Below are positions 24,470 to 32,202 of a DNA stretch of 52,837 nt, in pieces (position 1 is the stretch's first letter; the number at the start of each line of letters is the position of its first letter). The stretch is from Candidatus Poribacteria bacterium (GTDB lineage: Bacteria; Poribacteria; WGA-4E; PCPOR2b). The translations under genes were made by a program, and so were the position numbers. The notes below the pieces were generated by a model. It was not told the DNA's origin. It saw only the letters and a list, made by a program, of their open reading frames with translations, and made no database searches. The stretch spans positions 142,845-195,681 of the forward strand of contig PYIZ01000029.1 of assembly GCA_003635265.1 (NCBI GenBank), given 5' to 3'.

Positions 24470-27400
24470 CTAACGCAAACTCTGCGCCTTCTGCAGCCGT
24501 GTCTCCACAAGATGAGTAACCGCCTCATACACGCCAGCCTGTTCTCCTTGTGTGAGGTTAATTGCATTGAAAACAAGATCATCTAGTTGTTTCCGATCTT
24601 TGTCGTTTATTTCCAGCATATCCGCTGCATTTAGTTCTTGACGTGCAGCTTGTTCGTCAATCATGGCTGGATTAGGGATAACAATATTTGCGGTCTCATA
24701 GGTTTCGATTTTCAATAACCCACCACCAAAATTAGTTCTTCCCATCACTGAAACCCAGAGTTGTGTCCACGAACTATTAAGCGATGCAGCTAGACTAAAA
24801 GGGTCTTTAGTGTAGTGAATACATTGAAAATTATTACTTACAAAAAATGGTTGAGGGGATATATAAAAATGCTGAGTGTACCCAATTTGATAGTTGCAAT
24901 TGATGTTTGCTGGCTGCGGTGCTCCTAGATCCCACCAATTGGGCCGCCCTTTGCAACTGGGGCGTAAATGAAATCCCTGTGATTCTCCCCATTCAATGTA
25001 TTCTAAGGCATTTGTACCCGTTAGTTCTTTGCGTGAGCGATTGCAGCGAAACAGTCTTAACTCAAACGATGATGGATTAACTACAATTTGATTAGCTTCA
25101 CGCACGTTCTTTATAGCTGGCACCAGAAAGTCATCTTCTATATTCCATTCTGATAAATCGTCCTTATTTAGAAAGAAAAACTCATTTGCCCCTGTCTTGA
25201 TACCTAAGCGCACTTCAGCGACGTCTCCCAAACGCACCAACTTATCCTTCCCCTTCTCTAGAATCGTCCAGTAGATATCAGGAGCGCGGAGATACTTCCC
25301 GCCCCACTTGTCGCCTATATACTTTGGATTGGGAGGGGCATTATCGCTGCCCTCTTCTAAAAGATTACCTTGTGAAATCGGAAAGACGCGGTGCTCTTGT
25401 GTGCTTGACCGTTCCGGCTCGGTCTCAATCTCATAAAAGATGACCGCATCCAGAATCCCTTCAAAAGCGGTTTTGAAGGTAACAAACCGTGTTTTCTGGT
25501 CTAATCCCCATTGGCGTTTTTCATCGGGCGCAGAGAAGAGACAAATAACTGTGTTCACATCGGCTGCTGCGAAGGAGCGTCGCGCTTGATTGTCGATAAC
25601 CTGCTTGATGTGACAATGCTTGAGGGTGAACTCCTGAAGGTCTTTTCCATAGTTGACATCGAGCCATGAGTTAGAGGTGATGAAACAGAACGACCCTTTC
25701 GGATTGAGAAGGGAAAGCCCGTGAAAATAGAAGTAGATGTAGAGGTCGCTTTTGGCATTCAGTTTATGAGAGACAGCGGCGGATGGATTGTCAATGTCGT
25801 TTGCACGTTTGTAATTAAAGAAACCCGGAAAGGCTTGATACACCGAGCGGGCGAGTTTCGCTTTGTACACTTTCTTGTTTTCGGTTGTGACCCGTTCACG
25901 CGGGATTTTTGGATCAGCGATGTTCTCCTGTCGGACATACGGTGGATTACCGATTACGATATCGAAACCGCCCTTTTCACCCGTGAAGATTTCGACAAAG
26001 GCGATGTCCCAGACAAAAGGCACGTCCTTCGCGCTCACAAGCGCACTGCGAGCCGCTTTGAGATGGTCCAGGTCTTCGGTCAACACTTCGATTTGTTGTT
26101 GCCACTCCATCGCTTGTAGCTCAAGTTGGAAATCAACTCTCTCTTCGACTGTGCCATCAAGTCGCATCTGCCGCTCTCGGGGACCGTCAATTAGCTGTTG
26201 CAGGTCGTCAATTTGCTGGTTGATGTCCTTGGCATGTGTATCAACGAGTGTGCGGAAAAGTTCCAATTCTTCCAGTAGCAGCTCTTCTTCAGATCCATAG
26301 CGACAAATAGGGTCGTTGTCGAAAAACCGTAGTTTTTCGTTTTTCAGGCGGGTGATACGGGCTTTTAACGCTGGCGGTACGCCGCTAAACGCATCGCGGA
26401 GTGTGGCGAGGTTCATGCCGCCAATCTCTTGGACGAGGCTATCGCCGCAGCGGATATTGAAGGAGAAGTGAGGGAGCAAGGGTTCATTTTGTAGGTGGAG
26501 TTCTTCACGGGAAAATTCCGCATCAATGACTAGAGCAAGCCAGAGCCGTAACTCTGCTACATGACATGCCCACTCCATCACGTCCACACCGTAGAGGTTT
26601 TGACCGATGATACCCTTCTTGCGCTCAAAGCTGGATTCCTCCCGTCCAAGTCCTTGATTGACTCTATCGCGCAGATCATCAAGGATGTGCAGCATCCCGA
26701 CGAGGAAAGAGCCGGAGCCGCAGGCGGGATCAACGACTGTGAGCTCTTTTAGGGTCGCATCAAGGGACCCCCAAAGCTGCGCCGCTGCGAGTTTTCCATC
26801 TGCCTCCGCTTTATCGTCCGGATTAAAGGCAAAGATTACCTCGTAGAGGAGATTTTTATGGGCTTCTCCTAAGTGGTTTGTCAGGTTGTCCACTAAGGCG
26901 AGACGGCACATCAGATCAATCTCTGTGCGTTGGGTGTAGAAGATGCCAGCGTCCCCACGCTCATCCGCTTCATCGGAGACGTTGACGAGGCTTTCGTAAA
27001 CCTTCCCGATCATCTCCGGATCGACAGCGACCTCCTGATCGAGCGGACTATCTTCAGCGATGGTGAAGTTGTACTTTTCAAGGAAAGCAAAAATTCCCTC
27101 GAAACGCTGATCGGAGATCTGAAAATTGTGTGCTCCGTCGAGGGGGTTCTCCGTAAACAGACCGCCGTTAAGATAAGGGGCTAACGCCAGTGCCTCTCGG
27201 ATTTGGTCGGGGAAATGGCGGTGTCCACCATGAAACTTGTTATTGAACGCCTCAAAGAATAGGACGTTGAGCCAGCGATCGACAAACGAATCAACAGGCT
27301 CGTTTGCTGACCGGTAACTCTCCCAAAATGATCGGAGGAACTCAGTATCTTCGCCGAGCCAGCGTTTGCGTTGAATAAAGTAGAGGAACATGCAACGGTT

Positions 27401-28057
27401 GAGAAACTGCAACGCATAATCGTGTGCCCAACGACGGTCTGCGGTCTGGCCCGTCAAGTCATTCTGAAGGATATGGAAAATGGATTGGTAGTCGTTAAAA
27501 AATTCCTCGGTGACCGCTTCGACATCGAAGGCTTTTTCATGACCTGTCTGAATTGCGAGGGGTGACAGTTCTTCCAGATTGGGATTGATAAATTCTAAGT
27601 CAAGCATCGCAATCCGCTCGGATGCGGTGCGGAGTTTCTCGTAAGGGCTAATTGTGATACGGCGGAATAGGCGGCGTCTCTCAAAGTCATCTGTGTCGTA
27701 TTTGACGTTGACAAAGTGCCAGTCGGTTTGTTCTTGGTTGCTGAAGATGAATAGGGTGTAGGGGTGGTCTTGTAGGAGACGAGAGATGACGGGACGTTCT
27801 AGCGTCAGCAGCAGGCGGTCTGCGTTGAGACGGGCATAAATAACATGAAAAGCATCGTCTATGCCACCCGTCGCAAAAAGCACTGGATCTTCGGCGAGGG
27901 CATTTCTAGCCGTGTCCCCCCAGTCTCCGCGGGGAATTCCATCGTTTTTACGGTCGTAGTTTAACTCTGTCCAGAACAGTTCCCGGAGGGGGTCGAGTCC
28001 CTGAAAGTTTTGCAAAATGTTAAGAATATTCTCTTGATGGTCGAGGTCTTGTTGCAT
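24470..28057 (-). CDS. Eco57I-type adenine DNA methylase (large, single-polypeptide)
   Basis: About 1195 residues from the ATG at 28057. I prefer this to a longer frame from 28162 because GGAG lies at the right distance and MQQDLDHQENIL begins the conserved part. SAM motif I reads VVDPACGSGSFLVGM (about 440-455), and the catalytic adenine motif DIVIGNPPYVRQENI is near 700. The region after about 930 (GDVAEVRLGIKTGANEFFFL) looks like a target-recognition domain. The N-terminal 400 residues are helical, without a recognised nuclease motif. Together with the PLD-SNF2 helicase it forms the core of a methylation-linked defence locus. Its last codons are copied as scars at 21663, 24380 and 31087. 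Confidence 0.87.
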   Translation of the reverse strand: MQQDLDHQENILNILQNFQGLDPLRELFWTELNYDRKNDGIPRGDWGDTARNALAEDPVLFATGGIDDAFHVIYARLNADRLLLTLERPVISRLLQDHPYTLFIFSNQEQTDWHFVNVKYDTDDFERRRLFRRITISPYEKLRTASERIAMLDLEFINPNLEELSPLAIQTGHEKAFDVEAVTEEFFNDYQSIFHILQNDLTGQTADRRWAHDYALQFLNRCMFLYFIQRKRWLGEDTEFLRSFWESYRSANEPVDSFVDRWLNVLFFEAFNNKFHGGHRHFPDQIREALALAPYLNGGLFTENPLDGAHNFQISDQRFEGIFAFLEKYNFTIAEDSPLDQEVAVDPEMIGKVYESLVNVSDEADERGDAGIFYTQRTEIDLMCRLALVDNLTNHLGEAHKNLLYEVIFAFNPDDKAEADGKLAAAQLWGSLDATLKELTVVDPACGSGSFLVGMLHILDDLRDRVNQGLGREESSFERKKGIIGQNLYGVDVMEWACHVAELRLWLALVIDAEFSREELHLQNEPLLPHFSFNIRCGDSLVQEIGGMNLATLRDAFSGVPPALKARITRLKNEKLRFFDNDPICRYGSEEELLLEELELFRTLVDTHAKDINQQIDDLQQLIDGPRERQMRLDGTVEERVDFQLELQAMEWQQQIEVLTEDLDHLKAARSALVSAKDVPFVWDIAFVEIFTGEKGGFDIVIGNPPYVRQENIADPKIPRERVTTENKKVYKAKLARSVYQAFPGFFNYKRANDIDNPSAAVSHKLNAKSDLYIYFYFHGLSLLNPKGSFCFITSNSWLDVNYGKDLQEFTLKHCHIKQVIDNQARRSFAAADVNTVICLFSAPDEKRQWGLDQKTRFVTFKTAFEGILDAVIFYEIETEPERSSTQEHRVFPISQGNLLEEGSDNAPPNPKYIGDKWGGKYLRAPDIYWTILEKGKDKLVRLGDVAEVRLGIKTGANEFFFLNKDDLSEWNIEDDFLVPAIKNVREANQIVVNPSSFELRLFRCNRSRKELTGTNALEYIEWGESQGFHLRPSCKGRPNWWDLGAPQPANINCNYQIGYTQHFYISPQPFFVSNNFQCIHYTKDPFSLAASLNSSWTQLWVSVMGRTNFGGGLLKIETYETANIVIPNPAMIDEQAARQELNAADMLEINDKDRKQLDDLVFNAINLTQGEQAGVYEAVTHLVETRLQKAQSLR

Positions 28058-28085
28058 AAGGAATCTCCATGCGTGGGAGGATAGT

Positions 28086-28091
28086 ATTATA
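28086..28091 (-). promoter_or_regulatory. -10 element upstream of the methylase gene
   Basis: TATAAT on the minus strand about 30 bases before the chosen ATG at 28057. No good -35 box is seen at 16-18 bases. It supports the internal start over the longer frame, whose ATG lies upstream of this element. Confidence 0.45.
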
Positions 28092-28155
28092 GTAGATTTC
28101 AGAATTAATGAGACACTGTGAACGAGCCCCAATAGATCGGGGGGCGTAGAGTTAC

Positions 28156-28172
28156 GGCACACGGAGTGTGCC
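28156..28172. repeat. GGCACAC/GTGTGCC hairpin
   Basis: Seven-base arms (28156-28162 and 28166-28172) flank GGA, in the gap between the HATPase gene and the methylase. A looser gcccc/ggggc palindrome lies next to it (28126-28144). These look like dispersed palindromes. Confidence 0.5.
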
Positions 28173-28204
28173 TACTACTTTTAACGTCTATATGGTCATC
28201 GGTT

Positions 28205-29053
28205 TTAAGATTCTGTTTCTTCTTGCAGGGATTTAGCGGCAAAAATTGTTAAGCGTAATTCCTCGCCGAATAGTTCGTATACGGGGGTTTTACCGCTTAA
28301 CCTTTCACTTTCGTTCAGGATGATACCGACTCCTTCCCCCCGACGCTCTAAGAAGTGGTGCCTAACAACCTGTGCACCCATATCATCGCTGAGCGTCGTT
28401 TCCGATAATAGACGGGCGAGGAGTTCGTTACGGGTTGCTTGGTTGTAGCGCAAATCGTCCACCGTTAAGGTATTTGCCAGTGCCCCCGGTGAATAAAGTT
28501 CGAGCCGGTCCGTGAACATAAACAGACGAATCTTCGATCCAGCTTTTGAATAATCTCTATGTACCACGGCGTTAACCACTGCCTCAAAAACGGCTCTCAT
28601 GCTGTATTGTGATCTTTCGATTCTGCCAATGTCCTTGCGAGCCGATACCTGGTTGTATCTTTCGACAAATTTGAAGGCATCCACAATCTGTTGATCCAGC
28701 GGTCCCCTAAAATCTTTAGCATCAATCTGGTAGTTCGCATCCTTTTCCACGCCATTATAAAAAACCGCTTGAATGAAACTGTTATAGAGGTAATCGTCGG
28801 GTCTATCATGACACATCAACAGACCGGCTACCGAGGCGCGGTACGCTTGACCCTCTTTGACCAACAAACGCCTTTTAAGTAGCAAGTCTTCTATCTTCTC
28901 CCGATCTGTCGCTCCTTCGGTGATAAATCGCTGATATAGCGTTTCCCTCAACGTATCTTTGTGAGTATTCGGCACGAACTGTTCATCAAAAGCGATTCTA
29001 TGCGCCTGTGAGCGACTTTGTAATAATCGCTGCTCGGTTAAACTATTAAACAT
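28205..29053 (-). CDS. RecG/AlbA_2-type HATPase protein lacking its N-terminal domain
   Basis: 282 residues. The protein matches the C-terminal part of AlbA_2/RecG-like ATP-binding regulators: FDEQFVP, VAGLLMCHDRPDDYL, EAVVNAVVHRDYSKAGSKIRLFMFTDRLELYSPGALANTLTVDDL, ending in a GHKL-type ATP-binding domain and a short winged-helix-like tail (RRGEGVGIILNES). Complete relatives have an extra AlbA_2/Schlafen-like domain of about 120 residues before FDEQ; here the protein starts only 22 residues before it. The gap upstream (29054-29178) encodes no such domain and contains a dispersed repeat, so the gene seems 5'-truncated or a naturally short variant. It may regulate the island; its function is unproved. 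Confidence 0.7.
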   Translation of the reverse strand: MFNSLTEQRLLQSRSQAHRIAFDEQFVPNTHKDTLRETLYQRFITEGATDREKIEDLLLKRRLLVKEGQAYRASVAGLLMCHDRPDDYLYNSFIQAVFYNGVEKDANYQIDAKDFRGPLDQQIVDAFKFVERYNQVSARKDIGRIERSQYSMRAVFEAVVNAVVHRDYSKAGSKIRLFMFTDRLELYSPGALANTLTVDDLRYNQATRNELLARLLSETTLSDDMGAQVVRHHFLERRGEGVGIILNESERLSGKTPVYELFGEELRLTIFAAKSLQEETES

Positions 29054-29079
29054 CGCTTATTCCCCAGATGAATACGCTA

Positions 29080-29108
29080 TTGTCTGAATCGCGGATTGTC
29101 GCAGATTA
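29080..29108 (+). repeat. 29-base dispersed repeat, copy 2
   Basis: Identical over 29 bases to 19347-19375. It continues into ACAGAATGACACAGATT, a further part of a known-looking intergenic repeat family. It lies in the gap upstream of the truncated HATPase gene. Confidence 0.75.
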
Positions 29109-29178
29109 ACAGAATGACACAGATTCAAAGAAGGTCAATCAACTCAAGTAATGGAATGGCTCAATATCTTTCCATCAC

Positions 29179-29802
29179 TCAGTCCTGAGAGGCATCGGAA
29201 ACTGTTTTTGCACTGCGGATGCGGTCTAATGTTCTCTTCAGGCTTGGAAATGCAACAGCGGCGCGTTCTAAATCCCAATGGATTTGTATAAATTCACTGA
29301 AACGGCTGTTATATTCGGGACCTACTCTTGCGGTCGTTGCTCCTAGTGCCGGAACGAGCTGGTCTCTCAATCTTCGTCTGTTACTCCTTCGTGCAAGCGA
29401 GACCAGAAATTCTTTGGGATTGGGTATATCGTCTGTATTGGACGGAATCCGGCGTACTGGTATTGATAGAAATTTTGCGAGGGCACTCCGATCTGCCATA
29501 ATCCAAGATTCAACTTCCATGACCGCAACGCGAAGAAAAAATCCAGAATTTAGAGGGGCGCTAATCCAAGATTGGATAAGCTGCGGCGGGCAACTTTGGG
29601 GAGAATCTAAATCTGTCAATATAAAAACGTTATAAGGTCCCCTCGCCGTTTGATTGAGGCTAGGGGCTTTTTGCTGTAGATAGGAATTTCCCTTGAATCC
29701 AATTCTCAACATGATTCCAATGTCAAAGCTTTCCAGAATTTTAGTCGAAATTGCATCGCTTAGCCGATCTTCAACTGCAAGAATTACGCTGTTTAGACTC
29801 AT
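29179..29802 (-). CDS. TOPRIM-like protein paired with the RecF-like ATPase
   Basis: 207 residues. VILAVEDRLSDAI supplies the conserved Glu and FILTDLDSPQ the Asp-x-Asp pair of a TOPRIM fold; VAMEVESWIMAD-like VAVMEVESWIMADRSALAKFL follows, as in DUF4276/AbiLii and AriB-type proteins. The ATG overlaps the ATPase stop (TAATG), so expression is coupled. OLD nucleases fuse an ATPase with TOPRIM, and two-gene forms (AbiL, PARIS and relatives) act as abortive-infection systems. By analogy the TOPRIM protein is the nuclease effector and the ATPase the sensor. The subfamily is not settled. Confidence 0.75.
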   Translation of the reverse strand: MSLNSVILAVEDRLSDAISTKILESFDIGIMLRIGFKGNSYLQQKAPSLNQTARGPYNVFILTDLDSPQSCPPQLIQSWISAPLNSGFFLRVAVMEVESWIMADRSALAKFLSIPVRRIPSNTDDIPNPKEFLVSLARRSNRRRLRDQLVPALGATTARVGPEYNSRFSEFIQIHWDLERAAVAFPSLKRTLDRIRSAKTVSDASQD

Positions 29803-30953
29803 TATAGTAAACTTAACTGTTCAGCATGTTCAGGCCGGGTTTTTGAAAGTACCACTTCCCCGGCTGTAAACCCATTCTCAAGAAGCGTTCGCACTTCATC
29901 AATGTCAGAGGCTATTTTGACTATGGTTCCCTCTTTTGCAGGGGTGAGCAAAAGTACCTCCCTCCCATCAATACCCGGTTCTGTCAGCAAGGCATCACTA
30001 TGTGTACTAACAAAAATCTGTCGCCGCCGGCTTCTCTGCATCTTAGAAATAAGTGTCGCGAGTTGTGATACAATTCCCGCATTTAATGAGAGTTCGGGCT
30101 CCTCCAATAGGAGAATGGACTCACTTTCAAGGAGTGCCCATAATAGCCCTAGAAGACGTAGCGTCCCATCAGAAAATTGATCTTCGCGTTGCCAATCTGC
30201 CTTCGGATGCCAGTAGGAATAAAATGCCTGTAAATGAGGGCGCCCGGTGGTTTCATCGCGAATAAATTCCAAACCCTCAAGTTGAGGCACAGCAATCTTG
30301 AGGACTTGTTCAATTTTCTTCAGGCGTGAACGGCGAGTTTTTTCCGGGACAGTCGCGACCTTTTCAAGAAAACCTTGTCCGAATGGATCATCTTCAACGA
30401 TTCTTCCCTGGATCGAATCGGCAAACCGTAAAAGTTGAGGAACTAGGTGCAGGTATGTGATGGCTTGGAGAAAACGCGCTATTTCGCGAAAATCGGCGTT
30501 GACATTAATCTGCTCAAGAAAGGTCTGGGTGAGCCGATCTGGATCCTCCTTATCTTCTGCATTGGGCCTATTAAGGATTTGTTCTCCATTTTTCCACACA
30601 CGTTCATGAGTGAGATAGGTCCGGCGATATCCACGCGTTTCTTGGCGAAATCCGAGTCCATATATCCAGGTTGCAGAGGAATCCGAGTCAGCCGCAAGGT
30701 GAATTTCAATTGTAACTTCTGGATCGCGCCGTGCTGCCAAACTACGGATTTTAGAGATACCCCCTCGATCTTTGATGGCTTTCTGAAAGCCCCCCCCTTC
30801 TGCTTTTACGATATTTTGAAGGAAGCGAAAGCTGTCGAGAAGGTTGGATTTGCCGGACGCATTCGCACCTACGATAAACTGACGTTCACTAAGACGCACA
30901 TCAATCTGTTGAAAGTTACGCCAGTTTTTCGCGATGAGGCGGTTGATAATCAT
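29802..30953 (-). CDS. RecF/OLD-like AAA ATPase, sensor subunit of a two-gene defence module
   Basis: 383 residues. LIAKNWRNFQQIDVRL and GANASGKSNLLDSF (Walker A, residues 29-42) form the RecF-like head. DQFSDGTLRLLGLL is the ABC signature, ILLLEEPELSL the Walker B and STHSDALL the switch His. It belongs to the AAA_21/OLD-type ATPases that dimerise around ATP and control a nuclease. The TOPRIM gene begins inside its stop codon. A promoter with -35 TTGCAA and -10 TATACT lies 100 bases upstream, close to a decayed methylase 3' end. It could also be the ATPase component of an Hma-like helicase-methylase-ATPase set. Confidence 0.82.
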   Translation of the reverse strand: MIINRLIAKNWRNFQQIDVRLSERQFIVGANASGKSNLLDSFRFLQNIVKAEGGGFQKAIKDRGGISKIRSLAARRDPEVTIEIHLAADSDSSATWIYGLGFRQETRGYRRTYLTHERVWKNGEQILNRPNAEDKEDPDRLTQTFLEQINVNADFREIARFLQAITYLHLVPQLLRFADSIQGRIVEDDPFGQGFLEKVATVPEKTRRSRLKKIEQVLKIAVPQLEGLEFIRDETTGRPHLQAFYSYWHPKADWQREDQFSDGTLRLLGLLWALLESESILLLEEPELSLNAGIVSQLATLISKMQRSRRRQIFVSTHSDALLTEPGIDGREVLLLTPAKEGTIVKIASDIDEVRTLLENGFTAGEVVLSKTRPEHAEQLSLL

Positions 30954-31050
30954 AACGGTAACTCCGAGTAACTGTAATCATCAGATTCTGGTTTTACCAA
31001 CATGTTTTAATTTTTGGTTCTCGCTCCTTATAATATATCACATGATGTTA

Positions 31051-31079
31051 AGTATACCTTACAAGCGTTAAGTTTGCAA
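31051..31079 (-). promoter_or_regulatory. Sigma-70-type promoter of the ATPase module
   Basis: On the minus strand, TTGCAA (31074-31079) and TATACT (31051-31056) are 17 bases apart. From ACTTAAC to GGTATA the spacer matches the HD-module promoter at 19 of 23 positions. Two ACTTAAC units lie 20 bases apart, two helical turns, suggesting a repressor or activator site. Confidence 0.7.
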
Positions 31080-31086
31080 CGGGACG

Positions 31087-31166
31087 TGAGGCAACCCTTA
31101 ACTTTCCCTCAAACTACTCACTTTCTGCAGCTGTGCCTCCACAAGATGAACAACTATTTCATACAC
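31087..31166 (-). pseudogene. Decayed copy of the methylase 3' end, scar C
   Basis: On the minus strand it encodes GVYEIVVHLVEAQLQKVSSLRES, matching the methylase C-terminus. It matches scar A at 68 of 80 bases, including 23 bases past the stop-equivalent position. It lies directly upstream of the ATPase promoter and next to the end of the cupin gene. Confidence 0.8.
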
Positions 31167-31173
31167 CCCCTGT

Positions 31174-31545
31174 CTATTCCCATTTGGTCTGAACAGAGGT
31201 ACTTGTATGCTTATTGTACTGGTCGATATAGTCCTCCCGTGGCGGGGTGAAGATATCGAGGACACGCGCCGGTCCCTTCGCAACAACGCCTGAATGCACT
31301 ACATTCGACGGAACAATGAATGCTTCCCCGGGTTTTAGGATCCTTTCCTCTGAACCGATCCTGAACTGCAATTCCCCTGACAACACCAAGCCCGCTTGTT
31401 CGTGTGGATGGCTATGCTCTGGAACTTCACTGCCTTCTGCCATTTCCAAAAAGGAGAGCATCAAACCTTCTCCAGCAACAATGCCACTGAGTGCGCCCGG
31501 AAAGAGTTCCATTTTTGGTAGTTGTTCGGCATCGATAAACGGCAT
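31174..31545 (-). CDS. Small cupin protein
   Basis: 123 residues starting MPFIDAEQLPKMELFPG. I chose this ATG at 31545 because AGGAGG stands six bases before it; an upstream in-frame ATG lacks such a site. The cupin metal motifs are visible: HSHPHEQAG (two or three His plus Glu) and PSNVVHSG (second-motif His). Single-domain cupins bind Fe, Mn, Ni or Zn and can be isomerases, dioxygenases or binding proteins; the substrate is unknown. The T-rich hairpin upstream separates it from the superoxide-reductase-like gene, so it may be transcribed separately. Confidence 0.8.
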   Translation of the reverse strand: MPFIDAEQLPKMELFPGALSGIVAGEGLMLSFLEMAEGSEVPEHSHPHEQAGLVLSGELQFRIGSEERILKPGEAFIVPSNVVHSGVVAKGPARVLDIFTPPREDYIDQYNKHTSTSVQTKWE

Positions 31546-31565
31546 ATTCTTCCTCCTAAAAATAA

Positions 31566-31590
31566 AGGGGCGGCACATTGCCCCGCCCCT
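31566..31590 (-). terminator. Rho-independent terminator after the SORL-like gene
   Basis: On the minus strand, arms AGGGGCGG (31590-31583) and CCGCCCCT (31573-31566) form a GC-rich stem, followed by TTATTTTT. It lies between the SORL-like stop at 31632 and the cupin start. Confidence 0.7.
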
Positions 31591-31631
31591 AGATTTACTG
31601 ATGTTCTCGACTCACCTGTCCGTTTTTGGGC

Positions 31632-32090
31632 CTATTCTCTTTCTACAACCTTAATCTCTTTTGATGCTTTCCAAGGAGCGGTATGGTTCGGTTGCTCCAT
31701 CGCGACCAATGTCGTACTCTCTTCCAAAGCGATTGTAAAGGTAACTTTGGGCATGGTATAGATTGGGTGTAGATACGCTCGTGCTATTTCGACATCATTT
31801 TTGTAGATGCCAATCCAGTTGACGTAGTGCTCATAAAGGGTGGGGTGAACTGCACCGGCACCGATTGTTATGGTGACATCAAACCACTCTCCGACACCCA
31901 CCTCATCTGGACACTCGATCTTCGGTGTATGTTTCTCATCATATTCAGTTTTGACGTGTTTGAAATCCCCAATGACCTCTTCATCAAATATCTGATTGGC
32001 AACTACGGGAATCGCAATCAGTACAGCGATGATTCCAAGACTTAATGCCGCAATCCTGAAATACTTTTTCTGCAGTAATTGATATAGCAA
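31632..32090 (-). CDS. Membrane-anchored superoxide reductase-like (SORL) protein with degenerate iron site
   Basis: About 152 residues from a TTG start at 32090, chosen because AGGAGG stands eight bases upstream; a longer ATG frame to 32198 runs through this ribosome site. An N-terminal helix (YFRIAALSLGIIAVLIAIPVV) anchors the protein, followed by a desulfoferrodoxin-like beta-sandwich: EKHTPKIECPDEV, AVHPTLYEHYVNWIGIY. Three His ligands are present, but the usual C-N-I-H ligand pair is replaced by EQPNHTAPW, so the axial Cys is lost and the last His is shifted. Canonical superoxide reduction is therefore doubtful. A terminator follows. The fold is confident, the activity is not. Confidence 0.7.
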   Translation of the reverse strand: MLYQLLQKKYFRIAALSLGIIAVLIAIPVVANQIFDEEVIGDFKHVKTEYDEKHTPKIECPDEVGVGEWFDVTITIGAGAVHPTLYEHYVNWIGIYKNDVEIARAYLHPIYTMPKVTFTIALEESTTLVAMEQPNHTAPWKASKEIKVVERE

Positions 32091-32202
32091 AGTTGGTTCC
32101 TCCTGTTGATAAATTGAAATGCTAGATGATTGTAACACACTAGCGGAAGCGGTAACAACGAAAACTTCCGCCGTTTGAAACCTCTCTATTTGTATCAAGA
32201 GG

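Noticed and set aside
15371..28057. Complete BREX, DISARM or type I restriction system
   Set aside because: BrxC/PglZ, DrmA/DrmB and HsdR/HsdS signatures are absent; only a helicase and a methylase with cargo are seen.
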